DNA of 64,000 nucleotides from Camarhynchus parvulus (Eukaryota; Chordata; Aves; Passeriformes; Thraupidae), in the NCBI RefSeq assembly GCF_901933205.1, contig NC_044574.1, forward strand, positions 45,169,609 to 45,233,608. Reading direction: 5' to 3'. The position numbers and the translations under genes were made by a program. Under the pieces are notes generated by a model. That model was not told the DNA's origin, made no database searches, and saw only the letters and a program-made list of their open reading frames with translations. Of the stretch, positions 1 through 10,920 are shown piece after piece. The stretch's first letter is position 1, and each line of letters starts with the position of its first letter.

Positions 1-3000
1 ACAACACAAAAAACCCAAACAACCCACAATGCTCACACACCCAAAAAACCCCACCCCCCAGCCCAAAGAAACCCAATCCAACCAAAAAAGTACAAAGAGA
101 AAAATGAACACTTAGGCCAATCAAAAAATCAACATTCATTAACTTGACTGCTTGTCTAATGATGTGTCAAACAGGATATTTCAAACTCTAAGCAACCAAA
201 AATTCATCACTGCATTAGTCTTACTCATTAGCTCACAGCTGAAAACAGCTTTAAAAAAGAAGGAAGGATTGGAAGCAGCTATAAAGGGAGGGGAAGAACA
301 TTTAAGCCTGTTTGAAGATTAAGAAGTGTCAAGCAGCAAAGAACTACGGCCTCATCCCACACACCTGCATCTGAAACATTCGTTTCAGCATGGAAATTAA
401 TTACACCTGGAAGCAGAAAATAACAGTTTGTAAGGACACTGAATGTGGATTTCTAAGCTGAGTAAGAAAGCAATGGCATAATAGACATCACAAAACAAAT
501 GAAACCAGCAGAAAATTATCTGTTTCAAGCAAGCTGGCCTTTTGGTGAAAAATAAATCGATAAAAGCAACGTGTAATGGCAGTGCAAGATACAGAAAGAC
601 GTAGGTTCCTCTTGATTAAAAAAGGACAACCATGCAGAGAAAACACATGAAAAACAGTCACAAAAACAGTAAAGACAATGAGCACAGAAAGGTTTTGAAG
701 AAACCCAAAACACAACTAGCAATGTAACAGTTGTTAGTTCTCCCTATTTTGGTTATTCTGCTTCTATTTTGCATGGTTCTCCCTTCAGTCCTTAGTACTG
801 GATTTTTCAGCCTACACCTCACATACTGTTTGTACAGTGTCTAGCAGTAATACCATCACGGTATAAGAAAAGACAAACATTGAAATATTTATGTTTTAAG
901 CCTCACACTCAAGGAAGGAAATGCCAGAGTGCTGTGCCACTGTAATTAAAGCACTCGGTGTACTTGGACTGTGATATAAACTACTCAGATGACTACCTAC
1001 TATCTCTTCAAAGAACCTACCTTTCAGTACACAAGGCCTTTGTGAATGAGAGTATTGTCTACAGCTGTTCTCATCTGTTCTGGAATCTGGAAGGTGTACA
1101 ATGCAGGTAATGGTTTTTGGGAAATTTCAGATTACTGAAACTAAAATGGCTCTCTATTTATTCCAATGTTTTGCAGAGTAGTTGGAAAGATCCAAATAGA
1201 AAAGGAATGCAGTTACAGATGTTGCTTTCCTGGTCATTCCCTAAAGGCTTTCAGAACAAACTTTAAAAAAAGGTGGCAACTACACACCTGTAGCTGCGCT
1301 TGGAACCCAAAAGGACAGTTTGTTTCCCCTAAAGTAACCAAAACCACAGAAGCTGTCTTACTCAAGATGAGGAAAATCTGACTGCTTAACACACAAATTT
1401 TGAGTTATTATAACAATTACCATCCCCTGAAAACAACAGAGCTTATGAAAACACTCCTATACTCAGAGGAGAATGAGGACTGCACACATTGGCTAAAGTA
1501 CATTGAAGGGACAAGGCTGAAGCAAAGCACTGTTAACTACTGAGTCATTCAGTGACAGTTGGGTATTTTAATTCTGCCATTTCCAAGCTTTTGAATATCA
1601 GACACTGAAACTGAGCATGGCTTTTCCCTTGGGAGTTTTTTTCCTGCAAGAACCACGGTAATCTTTGGTTCTGTAACCCAGGACTACACTGCAGCCCTCA
1701 AAGAAGAGGGTAACTGGTATAAACAAAGATCACACAAGAAACACCAAGAAGTGCCTTGCTAAATGAAACAGAATGACTGGGAAACAAAGGGACAAGTGAA
1801 ATTCAGTACAGACAAATGTAAACTGATGCAGGTGGAAAGAAGTTTATACTTGAAGTAAGGCGCACTGTCCTGATGGCTACCTCTCAGAAATGCAATTTGG
1901 GCATTGTGCTAGATATTTTCACACCAATGTTGGCTTAATATTTCTTAGATGCTGGAGTTCGGCAGCATTATGCAAGAGCCTCCCAACAGGCTGCCCTTCA
2001 GCTTGTTGAGGGCACAGTAACTTAGAGCAGCGTTTGACACATAACCAGAAGCGGCACCTGTACATCCTGCGCTCCACGGGACAGAAGAGTCCCAGAGTTT
2101 GCCAAAACTACACAAACAACAAGTTTGGAGACTGGCAGTGTGCAGGACAAATTTTTGTAGAAATCACAAGTGGCCTCAATGGGGCACAACATCAGCCAGT
2201 TTGCACTTTCTGAAAAGCTACAACAATTACCCATATTCTAAAAAAAATGAGGACGCTGTAATAGAGTTATCAAATTAGTATTCTAACAAGTAATACAATG
2301 TCTGTAATCAGCATAGTGAATTCACTGTTTAGCAGTAGCTTGATATATTATTCTGAAATTTATTAATTAACCTAATAAACTCTGAAAATCAGCTCTCCTT
2401 TTAAAAAAACTGTGTTAACTTTCAGCGGTCCATATTTTATATGAATACAAAGATACATGTGGAAGTTATTACAATATACGGGGGTGTAGCCTATGGACAC
2501 AACTATGTGGGACTGACTATACTGCCTTAGCTACACTGTACAATTACCCATCATATATCATATTATGCTATTTCTGACACTACCCTTCAAAATCATTCTA
2601 AAGGCCTGTCTATAGGATTAGGTACAGTTACACACAGAATCAACTCACACCAAGACAACTAACCAACCACTACCAAAACAAAACACAAAACTATCTAGAG
2701 TACAACTGCTCTCACAGTTGAGTTCCACCTCAGCTATCCAGAGAATAGCGATGTACAGAAAGATCTTAAAAAATAAATGGGGGAAATTTAAAATAAAAAA
2801 AAGGTTTCAAAGCATCTTTATGAGCAGACTGCAACCTGAAGTAAGGGAGCAGAAGGGGGATCTTGCTCATGCGGCAAACAGTGATTTAGGAGATCTTCCT
2901 ATATTATTCAAGGCAAGAAAAAAATTACAACTAAGGCTAAAAGGAAAAACATATTTTTCATTTATCTGATTTAAGAGATTTTTTTGGCATTACTACTCAA

Positions 3001-6000
3001 ATAGGCCAACAAAGGTTGAGAAGTACTGCCTTTGAGCAGTGCACTTATTTATTAGGCACTTAGAAGAGCTCACAGAGGTGATGAACACATGGCCAACCTA
3101 ACTCCAGGTTACAGAGAAAGCTCACTATAAAGGTAACAATATTTAATACAATCTTCTTGCCTTCCCCATCAGAAAGACCTAAAGCACTTCAGCATCTGCA
3201 CTCAGTTCAACTGGCAACTCTGGTGTCCAGATGCTTATGGAAAGGTTTAAACGTTGGTCACCTTTATCTACTGGGCTGTAACTTTTGCAAAGCAGTCTAA
3301 AATCCTCTCATCTTGTTTTCTTAAGACCATAATAAAAACCTATCACAATTACAGTGGAAAAAACTGCAGGAGATCTTGAAGATGTCTAGTGTATCACACG
3401 TCTCAAAGGGATGATGTTCAGAACAAAGGCTTCCTTTACACAAAAAATTTAATACTGAAGTTTACTGTTGGTAAAAATCCCCCTATCTATTCAGCTTTCA
3501 GTCCTGAATCCTGCAATGCTCTATTTTCCAGTATTCAAGCTTGTCTACATTCAAGTGTTTTACAAAGAGCTGCTAAAGGCATAAACACCAATATAAACTT
3601 GTGAATGTAATTTGAACTATTTATTTTTTTGCAAAGCTTCCCCAACACAAATTTAATCAGATCTGTGACCCATAGAAAACCAGTGAAGAGAAACTGGTTT
3701 TGTTGTGGTTTTTTTTAATCTCTTGCATTTTTAATTTAGAGTTTAAGACATTAAATTTATATTCCAAAGTTTAAAGAACTTTGTCAAGCATGTGCAACTC
3801 TACACAATTTAAGACTTTAAGACCAACTTGGCAAAAAGCAACCACATTTAAAAATGCACTACTGACTGCAGTTATAGATATACACACACACATTCACAGC
3901 GCTGCTTTCATTTCTTAATTTTTTTTCTGCATATTCTACTGTCAGGTTACTACATCATATCAATCACAGGAAAGAATGCTTGTAACTTAGCCCTTCCAAT
4001 ATAAGCTATGGCATCTCAGCCTAAAACCATCAACAGAAGTCAGTTTATTCTGAGAGATCAGACCTAAGGCTGAATTGCAAACCACAAGTTCCCATCTGCC
4101 AGCTCTGATGTACAGGGGAGGGACCTACACAAGAGAACAGGGCAGACAGCTAAAGTGGCAAAACCTTCATATTTGCAACAGAAAGACTTATCTGGGATGG
4201 TGTATCAATGCCCTAATCCGAATGACACAAAAGCTCAACCCTTTCCCACTCCACCTTACCAGCTGTCACTTGATATCTCAGAGAAGGTTAAGAACCTCCA
4301 TCCTCTCTCTCCTCCAATATTTCAATCCAGTGGATGCAGAGAACACATCCACGGGTAGGGAGGGCATAACACCAAGCTGGAACTGGGCTCCACAAGGAAC
4401 ACAGAGATGCCTTTGGCAAGAGGGAGTTCGCTGCTCAGTACCCAACAGCTGCTGCTTACAGCTGTTTCCATCCTTCTCCACTCCCTTATCCATTATTTGT
4501 GAGCTCAGAGAAAAGCCTCAGAACTGGTTACAGACTGGGCAGGAAGTCGAAGGGAGCTCGTCCTGTAGAGTTCCACATCAGGCCTTCCGTAGAAGAAACC
4601 CACATTAGGAATAACAGCAAAAGCACACTTATTTTCTAAACCAGATCTCTAAAAGCTGGAATGATCATAAAGATCATTAAGAGCTGGCCACACTTTTTAC
4701 TCTGTATACTTTATCCCGCCTAAATCCTTGATATGCTGGAGGACTGTTTTTAAAGTATGCAAGAAGTACCCATCTAATGAAATACTGATCTCTGAAGTTC
4801 TGTAGATCACTTAAGTGAGATAACAATCCCCATTCTCTTCCCACTCCAATGAACACATTTAAAGTTCTATGCTGACTGGGAACTTGTTTCACAAGCACTG
4901 TGTTCAATTAACAAGAGAAATCTTTAAGTTATTACAGTCCAAACTTTCCAGCTAAGGAAGAAGCATCAGTTTTCCTCTCCCATAAAAAAATGACCAGTTC
5001 TTAAAACACACCCAATACTTTATTAATAAATGATGGCCTTCAATACAGAGTACCAAACCTACCCAATTAAGAAACATTATTTCCATTTTAATGATATGAA
5101 TTTCATAGTAGAACTGTCACTTCTTTTCGGATAAGCTAAATCTTAAACAGAATTTAGGTGATGACAGCTTTCATCTAATGCTAAATATTTTATTCTGACT
5201 TTAAAAAAACATTTAAGTTATTCAATACTAGGGCCTCCCAAACTCCATTACTGCAGTATCATGATTTAAAACCCAACCACTGCCTTCTGGCTCAATGTGA
5301 CCTTTTTACCACCGAGTGTGATAGTTGCACTGAATTACCCACTCAAGGCAGGGCCTTGGTCTAGCCCTGGATATTCACAATACTTAAGTGAAATTACAGT
5401 AAAAAGGGTAATTCAATACATAGAGAGAGCATTTACAAAGGTTTAAAGCATTTCAACTAAGCTTCCATCAACTGAATTTCATTAGCTAGCTAATCTTAAC
5501 TTTCTGAGCCCCTAAACACACAAATCCAGACTTATTTCTACACATTCATTCAAAGCATGACATCAATCACGTAACTTCAACTTTGAGAAAGCCCAGTAAA
5601 CAAAACCCAAGATTGCCCACAAAAGTGTTGCGGGTTTCATCCAGAGAAGAAAACTTAATTCCAACCAGCTTTATTATTGATTGTTTTTTTTAATTCAAAC
5701 CAAGTTCAAAAGAAAAAAGTAGCAGTTTAAAAATAAAGTAAAAAGCAGGCTTTCAAACTCTTCGACTTTGGTTAAACCAATGCAGATTTCCATGCAGTCC
5801 TCACTAATGCACATTACACCTCATCTCTGAAAAATACTGTATTTCCAGGGTTAGCAGCATTTCTTACTATGAGCATCTGGAGAAGGGGAGTTAAAGTTGC
5901 AATTAATTATACATCTAGGAACAGTGCTGGAGGCTATAGCCAGAGGAAAAGAGTTAATTCAGTCTCCACTCCACCAGTGTCAATGGAAGCCTATCTGTAC

Positions 6001-8052
6001 TTAAATTGCAATAAATGGTTTTGCCACCTTCAGCCTTTAGCTTCCAGGATGCCAACTCCACTTAAGATTTTCTAATAAATTATTCCAGTATAATGATGCT
6101 GGCTTGTGTTATGCTTAATCAAAAGGCCATAAAACACAGCAGGCACAAGCTTTCTTAAGGATTACACAGACGAGACATTTCATGCATACATCTCCTATAT
6201 TAATTCTATTTTTAGCCTATCAAGATCACTTAGGCCACTTACATTACCTCACTTTAATGGCCACGTATAGCAGCGATAAAATGGACATGTACCAATGATG
6301 AAACATTTCCAAGTTTTCCAAATTCTATGCATTCCTGATTCCCTACTCCTACATAAATGCTTCCCTGCTACCAGATCATCATCATCATTTGAAGCGGAAG
6401 CTCCAGCATGCTGCAGCAATTACAGGATGTGTTTTTAGCAGGCACCACTGACACTTCAGACCAAGACAATGTGCCACAGCATGCACCAAGCATTTAGACA
6501 CATGCTCATAAATCAATGTGAATTTCTTGATAATTCGGGGGAGGGGGAAGGGGAAAAATTTTATCCTCAGAAAAGAATGCACTCAATTTTATGGGAAAAG
6601 AATTTGCTTGTTATCATAAAACAACTGCAAAGCAAGCCATATCAAGGACAGAGTTTTGCCAACTGAATACAAGCTGCCCACAGAGCAGACGGCACTGATG
6701 CCACGACAAACTCCAGCATAACAATAATCTTTCTGGGATTGGCTGTGTACCTGACAACTACTTCAGTTTGGGGAGTGCTTTATACAGGGTGTTCCAGAAG
6801 CAGACAACCCAATACATAAATACTCATTTACTTTCATTTTCAAATCAGAAGTAGAATTTGCCAGTTATGACTTAAGAGTGGTTGCACTCTGAATGTGCAA
6901 CAGACTTCAAATTAAGGATATACACACACACTAACAGAGGCTCAAAGTCTAGTTTACTCAATATAATGAAGAATGTTATTTTGCTTGACATGTCAAGTCC
7001 ACAAAGAGGGAGTCAACCAAACAGACAGAAAATATCTTCACCAGGACATTCAGGATATCATCTGCTGCAGGAGACAATGAATTCTAGTCCTGACAAGTAA
7101 TAACACAAACTAATCAGCTATGATGATTACAATGTTCTGAGGTCCTGGTTTCTGTTTGGCCTGTTCTCATCTACTGCCAAAGACCTACTGCAAGGAAGCA
7201 GAGAGTTCCAAGGTCTGATCTGTGATCTTACAGTTGGAAGACAGGGAATCCCAGCTTATCAGTGACAATGCCGTTCTCTCTGCGCTCTACTGGTCGACAG
7301 GATTAAAATTACATTCACAACCATTTTGTTACAGAACTGCCCCTACTGTTTTTTTATGTCACCATCAGCCCCTGTAAACATTTCTACTGGAAAGCAGTAA
7401 AGAAACCAACGTGCAAAGAATGGTTTCATTTCACAAATAAAGTTCACCTTCCAGGATTGCAAATAGAAAAATCAAAACTACAAACTCCATGTGAATTTTG
7501 AAGTGTATCTTGTAGTGTGGGGTGGTTAGGCTGATAAAAAAAAAAAACACCCAAACACACACACACAAAAAAAAAGGCAAAAAGAAAAACCCCTAATCTA
7601 ACTATCTTCCCAATCCTAAACTCTTGCAAGAGTAAAGGAAGAACCTTCCTACCACACAGTGCAAGAGAGCGTAAGGACCAATACAGGACAAGACAGTACA
7701 CAGCAGGCCAAGAAGCTGAAGTCAGAGATGACTTACTGGTTCAAGAGTCATGCTGAATCGTTTCCAGGATCTGACCACCAGATTACTACATAAGTGGGGG
7801 TTTGTCTTGGTTTACATTTGACAATAAATTCTTACCTGCAGCGCCTGAACGTGTTTCATAAGCATGAGCTGATGACAAAGCATACCAGGGAGTATCCTAG
7901 TTGTGTTTCAACTCAAGTGATATCATCCACTAATACAGGGAAGAAGTTTTGATGGCAGATTCAAAAGGAATTGTTTTGAAATTCTTGCCAGAGCACAGCC
8001 ATAATTCAAACACAATCCATTCAGCTAGCTACCCAGAATGGATTCGAAATTT

Positions 8053-8085
8053 GATAGTACTGTTTTAGAGGAAAACAGTACTATC
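8053..8085. repeat. Perfect 14-bp inverted repeat with 5-base loop
   Basis: The left arm at 8053-8066 and the right arm at 8072-8085 are exact reverse complements (gatagtactgtttt and its complement) around the loop agagg. It lies in UBE2D3 intron 1, so it would be transcribed. No similarity to a known element was recognised. Confidence 0.8.
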
Positions 8086-8505
8086 CATTCACTAAAAATA
8101 TTATCAAAAACGCTTTTTTTGTCTAAAATATGACCACAGGCACTGCGTGAAATTAATGCGAGACTAACAGGCGGCATGAAGTTTACACACTGTCTACAAA
8201 AGGTGTTTTGTGCACTGAAATTCACCGATTTCAGGACACACTGACGTTCTGCCATCTTGGCAGGCTATGAGATGACCAAGAAACTCCTCTGAGCTCTTGA
8301 AACACGTAAATGCTCCACGTAGCTCGCGTAAGAAGGAGCACAGACCAACAGCGACTTCCCAGTTACGCCGCTGCGCTCCCCATCGCGTTTTGCCATTACA
8401 TCCCAGCAATCCTCAAACCTGCCGAGAAAACCTAGCCCTACTTAGGGGCAACTTCACGCCGGGAACCTTCTTACCCTGGGAGCGGTTTAATAAAAAACAA
8501 CCACC

Positions 8506-8645
8506 GCCACACACACACACACACCCAAAAAAAAAAAAAAAAAAAAAAAAGAGAGAAGAAAAGAAAGAATAAAGAAAACAACAACAACAACAAAAAAAAC
8601 AAAACAAAAAAAAAAAAAAAACCACCACAAAAAAAAACCCAAACC
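8506..8645. repeat. CA microsatellite followed by poly-A/A-rich low-complexity tract
   Basis: A short (CA)n run near 8511-8524 passes into a long A run, then GA-rich, CAA-repeat and further A-rich sequence. The open frames across it (runs of Lys, or of Phe and Cys on the other strand) come from composition. The tract marks the edge between the AT-rich intron and the CpG island. Confidence 0.85.
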
Positions 8646-8939
8646 AACAAACTTTCATCACCACTCAGCATTTTTTCCGAGTTAGCCGCCGCGAAGTTGC
8701 TCCACCCGGCTCCGATTGTGCAACCGGGGGAGGCGGCGGCGCGCAGCGCGCTCCCGCCGGGCGCGGGGGGAAGCTATTCCCGGACGGGCGATGGATTCCC
8801 GGGTGTCCGGAGGGCCCCGGGGCGGCGGAGAGGGGCGACTGCGGGGCGAGGGCAGCGCCGCGGTGGCTGTTCCGTGTGTCCGTGCCGCGTTATTGCGGAA
8901 CGAGAGGGATCCCGGAAAGCGCCCGGGCCAGGCGGACCC

Positions 8940-8950
8940 GCCGCCATCTT
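8940..8950 (-). promoter_or_regulatory. YY1-like motif
   Basis: On the minus strand this reads AAGATGGCGGC, the canonical YY1 core in the orientation usual just downstream of transcription starts. It lies about 530 bases downstream of the UBE2D3 ATG, inside the intron and island. Motif match only; occupancy is inference. Confidence 0.4.
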
Positions 8951-9453
8951 ACAATGCGGGAGAGAAGTTGCACAGCAGAGGGGAGAACCCGGCCTGGGGG
9001 CCCGGCTGCTGCCCCAGGCAGCGCCTCCACCTCGCCGAAAGCCCTCGGCACACATGGGCCGGCGCCATCCGGGCCGGCTTCGGCGGAAGGGCAGCGGCAG
9101 CGACCCCGGGCCGCGCTGACATCCGAGCGGCCCCGGGAGCTGCCTCTCTCCGACCCCCCCGGCCCCCGCCCTCAAGAAGGGGCCGGGGCCGAGCTCCGAG
9201 CTCAGGCCCGGAGAGAGCAGCCTCGCAGCCCCAGCCGGGCCGCTGCCCCGCCGGAAGGAGCCGCCGCTTCCCGGCCTCTTCAGCCTCCGCCTCTCTTCCC
9301 CCCCCGCCCGTCTCCTCCAGGGGCGAGGGGGGGAGGAAGGCGATGGGGGAAGGGGAAGAAAAAACACCTAAAAAATAACAATAAAAAGAAGGGCGAAGCG
9401 GTGAAGGGGGAGGAGGGGACGGCGGAGGAGGAGGAGCCGCGGTGCTCACTCAC

Positions 9454-9477
9454 CTTGTTGATGCGTTTCAGCGCCAT
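9454..9477 (-). CDS. UBE2D3: UBE2D3 first coding exon (partial gene; ubiquitin-conjugating enzyme E2 D3)
   Basis: Read on the minus strand, the ATG at 9477-9475 opens MALKRINK and runs straight into a consensus donor (AAG|GTGAGT; GT at 9453-9452). These eight residues are the N terminus of UBE2D3; the paralogues differ at residue 7 (MALKRIH in UBE2D2, MALKRIQ in UBE2D1 and UBE2D4). The family consists of class I E2 enzymes of about 147 residues that take ubiquitin from E1 on a catalytic Cys and pass it on with RING or HECT E3 ligases in cytosol and nucleus. The catalytic core is encoded by exons beyond position 1; I searched 1-9453 by eye for the next exon (ELSDLARDPP) and did not find it. 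The start lies in a strong CpG island and the gene points away from CISD2. Identification rests on only eight codons plus synteny. Confidence 0.88.
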
Positions 9478-10190
9478 TGTGTGTGTGCGAGTGCCGGGCC
9501 CGTCTACGCGCCGCGGTGACTCCGCGCTCCGCTCGGGGGGCCGGCAGGGAGGAGGAGGAGAAGGAGGAGGAGGAGAACGGGGAGGAAGGCGGAGAGGGGG
9601 GAGGGGGCAGCTGCTCTTCTCCTTCCTCCGGAAACAGCCGGGGGGGCGCCCGACCGGCCGGCCGGCCGAAGTCCTGCCTGCCTGCGGGCAGCGGGGCCGT
9701 GAGGCTGCCGAGGGAGCGCTCCGCCCGCCGCCGCCCGTCACGGCCGGGAGAGGGTGCGAAGTGCTGGGAGAGCCGAGAGGCGTCGCCCGCCCAGGGAAAA
9801 GCGAGAGAGGAAGGGCGAGAGAGCCCCGCGCTGCCGCCGCTGGCCAGGCCCGGACGCCGCGGGAGGGAGGGAGGCGGGGCCGGGCCCGGCACGCCGCCGC
9901 CAACGGCTCCGGGGCGGGGCCGAGGGCGAACGGGTGGGGCTGGGGAAGGAAGGTTCTGGGGCCGCCCGCGGGCGCCGCCGCCTCGGGTCCGCTGTGCGGC
10001 TCTTCCTGACCGCGGCGCTTGGGGGCCGCGGCGGCTCCGGAGCTCGGCGGTCCCCGGGGCTCGGCGGCGGGCGCGCACCGCTGACGGCGGGTCCTGCCCC
10101 GCCCACCTCCCCGCGAAATGGCGGCAGCGGCCGGATCTAGTCCCGCCCGCTGACGCGGCGGCGCAGTGTTCCTCCGCGCGTCAGCTGGCT

Positions 10191-10235
10191 GTCACCGCCG
10201 CGGAGGGGTCACCGCCGCGGAGGGGTCACCGCCGC
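10191..10235. repeat. Short GC-rich tandem repeat (about 17-bp unit)
   Basis: The unit gtcaccgccgcggaggg occurs twice in a row, followed by a partial third copy (gtcaccgccgc), at the upstream edge of the UBE2D3 CpG island. Confidence 0.7.
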
Positions 10236-10590
10236 CCCGCGCCCCAGCGGCTGGAGCGGGGCTCAGCCCGCCTGGAGCCTGGGAAGGACTGGCGCTCCCA
10301 CGGGCACGGCCGTGCCGGGAGCGCCTGGGCACGGAGCAAGGCGGGAGCCCCAGAGCGATGGGGTTCGCAGCGTTCGCCGCATTCGGTGTGGATGACGAAG
10401 CTAAAGCGCTCCTCTTGCCCAGGAAGAGCGCAGGCCCGGTCTGAGGGTAACGGGCCCGGGCGATTCCTTGTAGTGGCGTATCGACACACACGAGGGTAGC
10501 GAACCAAGTGTCTCGGTATAGGGGAAAAAACATCTCCAGAAGGAAAATATGGTGACATGGAATGTCAGTACAAGGGCCAGACGCATCAAA

Positions 10591-10920
10591 GAGAGTCATA
10601 TAATCATCAGAATTGGAAATGACCTTTAAAATCATAAAGTCCAACTGTCACAGGGCATTGCCCCCAAACCATATCATCCAGCGCCAGTTACAGACACCTC
10701 TTGGGCATCTCCAGGAATGGTGGCTCTACTGCCTTCCCGGGCAACCTATTCCAATGCTTGATCACCTAAATATTGAAAAGAATTATTCTGATATCTAATT
10801 TGAAGCTACCCTGTCTCACCTTAACACCATTTCCTCTAGTCCCCTCACAGCAGGCAGTCTAGAAGAGACTGACCCCCACCTCACAACAACCTTTTAGGTA
10901 GTTCCAGAGAATGAGGAATA
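10591..10920 (-). mobile_element. CR1 LINE 3'-end fragment, antisense to + strand
   Basis: Read left to right this resembles the reverse complement of the 3' end of avian CR1 elements. It shows a degenerate tcatagaatcat-like end at 10597-10612, the block ggaaatgacctttaaaatcat...agtccaac, then tccaggaatggtggctctac and gggcaacctattccaatgc, then aatattgaaaag...taatatctaat-like and cctctagtcc blocks. The tail (gactgacccccacctcacaacaacc) fits the same family. Many substitutions mark an old insertion. No reverse-transcriptase ORF remains, since CR1 copies are usually 5'-truncated. Confidence 0.85.

Larger units (their letters stand above)
1..9453 (-). other. UBE2D3: UBE2D3 first coding intron (partial)
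   Basis: This stretch lies downstream of the UBE2D3 donor at 9453 and has no recognisable exon on either strand. From about 1 to 8480 it is AT-rich and single-copy in appearance. Open frames such as 4075-4608 (+) are not supported as genes. It holds CA/A-rich tracts near 7538-7576 and 8506-8645 and a perfect inverted repeat at 8053-8085. The last ~750 bases are part of the CpG island. No CR1 fragment was recognised here. Confidence 0.75.
8690..10450. promoter_or_regulatory. UBE2D3: CpG island / UBE2D3 promoter region
   Basis: GC content and CpG density rise sharply at about 8690 and fall at about 10450. The UBE2D3 start codon (9477) lies within. Transcription starts and 5' UTR are expected on the minus strand between about 9480 and 10150; no TATA box is evident, as is usual for housekeeping promoters. 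All six frames stay open for hundreds of bases because GC-rich DNA lacks stops, so the overlapping ORFs here are not evidence of genes. Confidence 0.85.

Noticed and set aside
4075..4608. A 177-codon plus-strand frame in UBE2D3 intron 1.
   Set aside because: About one frame this long is expected by chance in a window of this size. It has no domain, no splice or promoter context, and overlapping frames on both strands are also open.
1..9453. Further UBE2D3 coding exons (ELSDLARDPP onward).
   Set aside because: Reading the minus strand by eye gave no match flanked by splice sites, so they are taken to lie before position 1.
8697..10499. Many long overlapping frames on both strands (up to 377 codons).
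   Set aside because: They arise because CpG-rich DNA has few stop codons. All frames are open at once, the products are low-complexity Arg/Gly/Pro/Ala, and none resembles a known protein.
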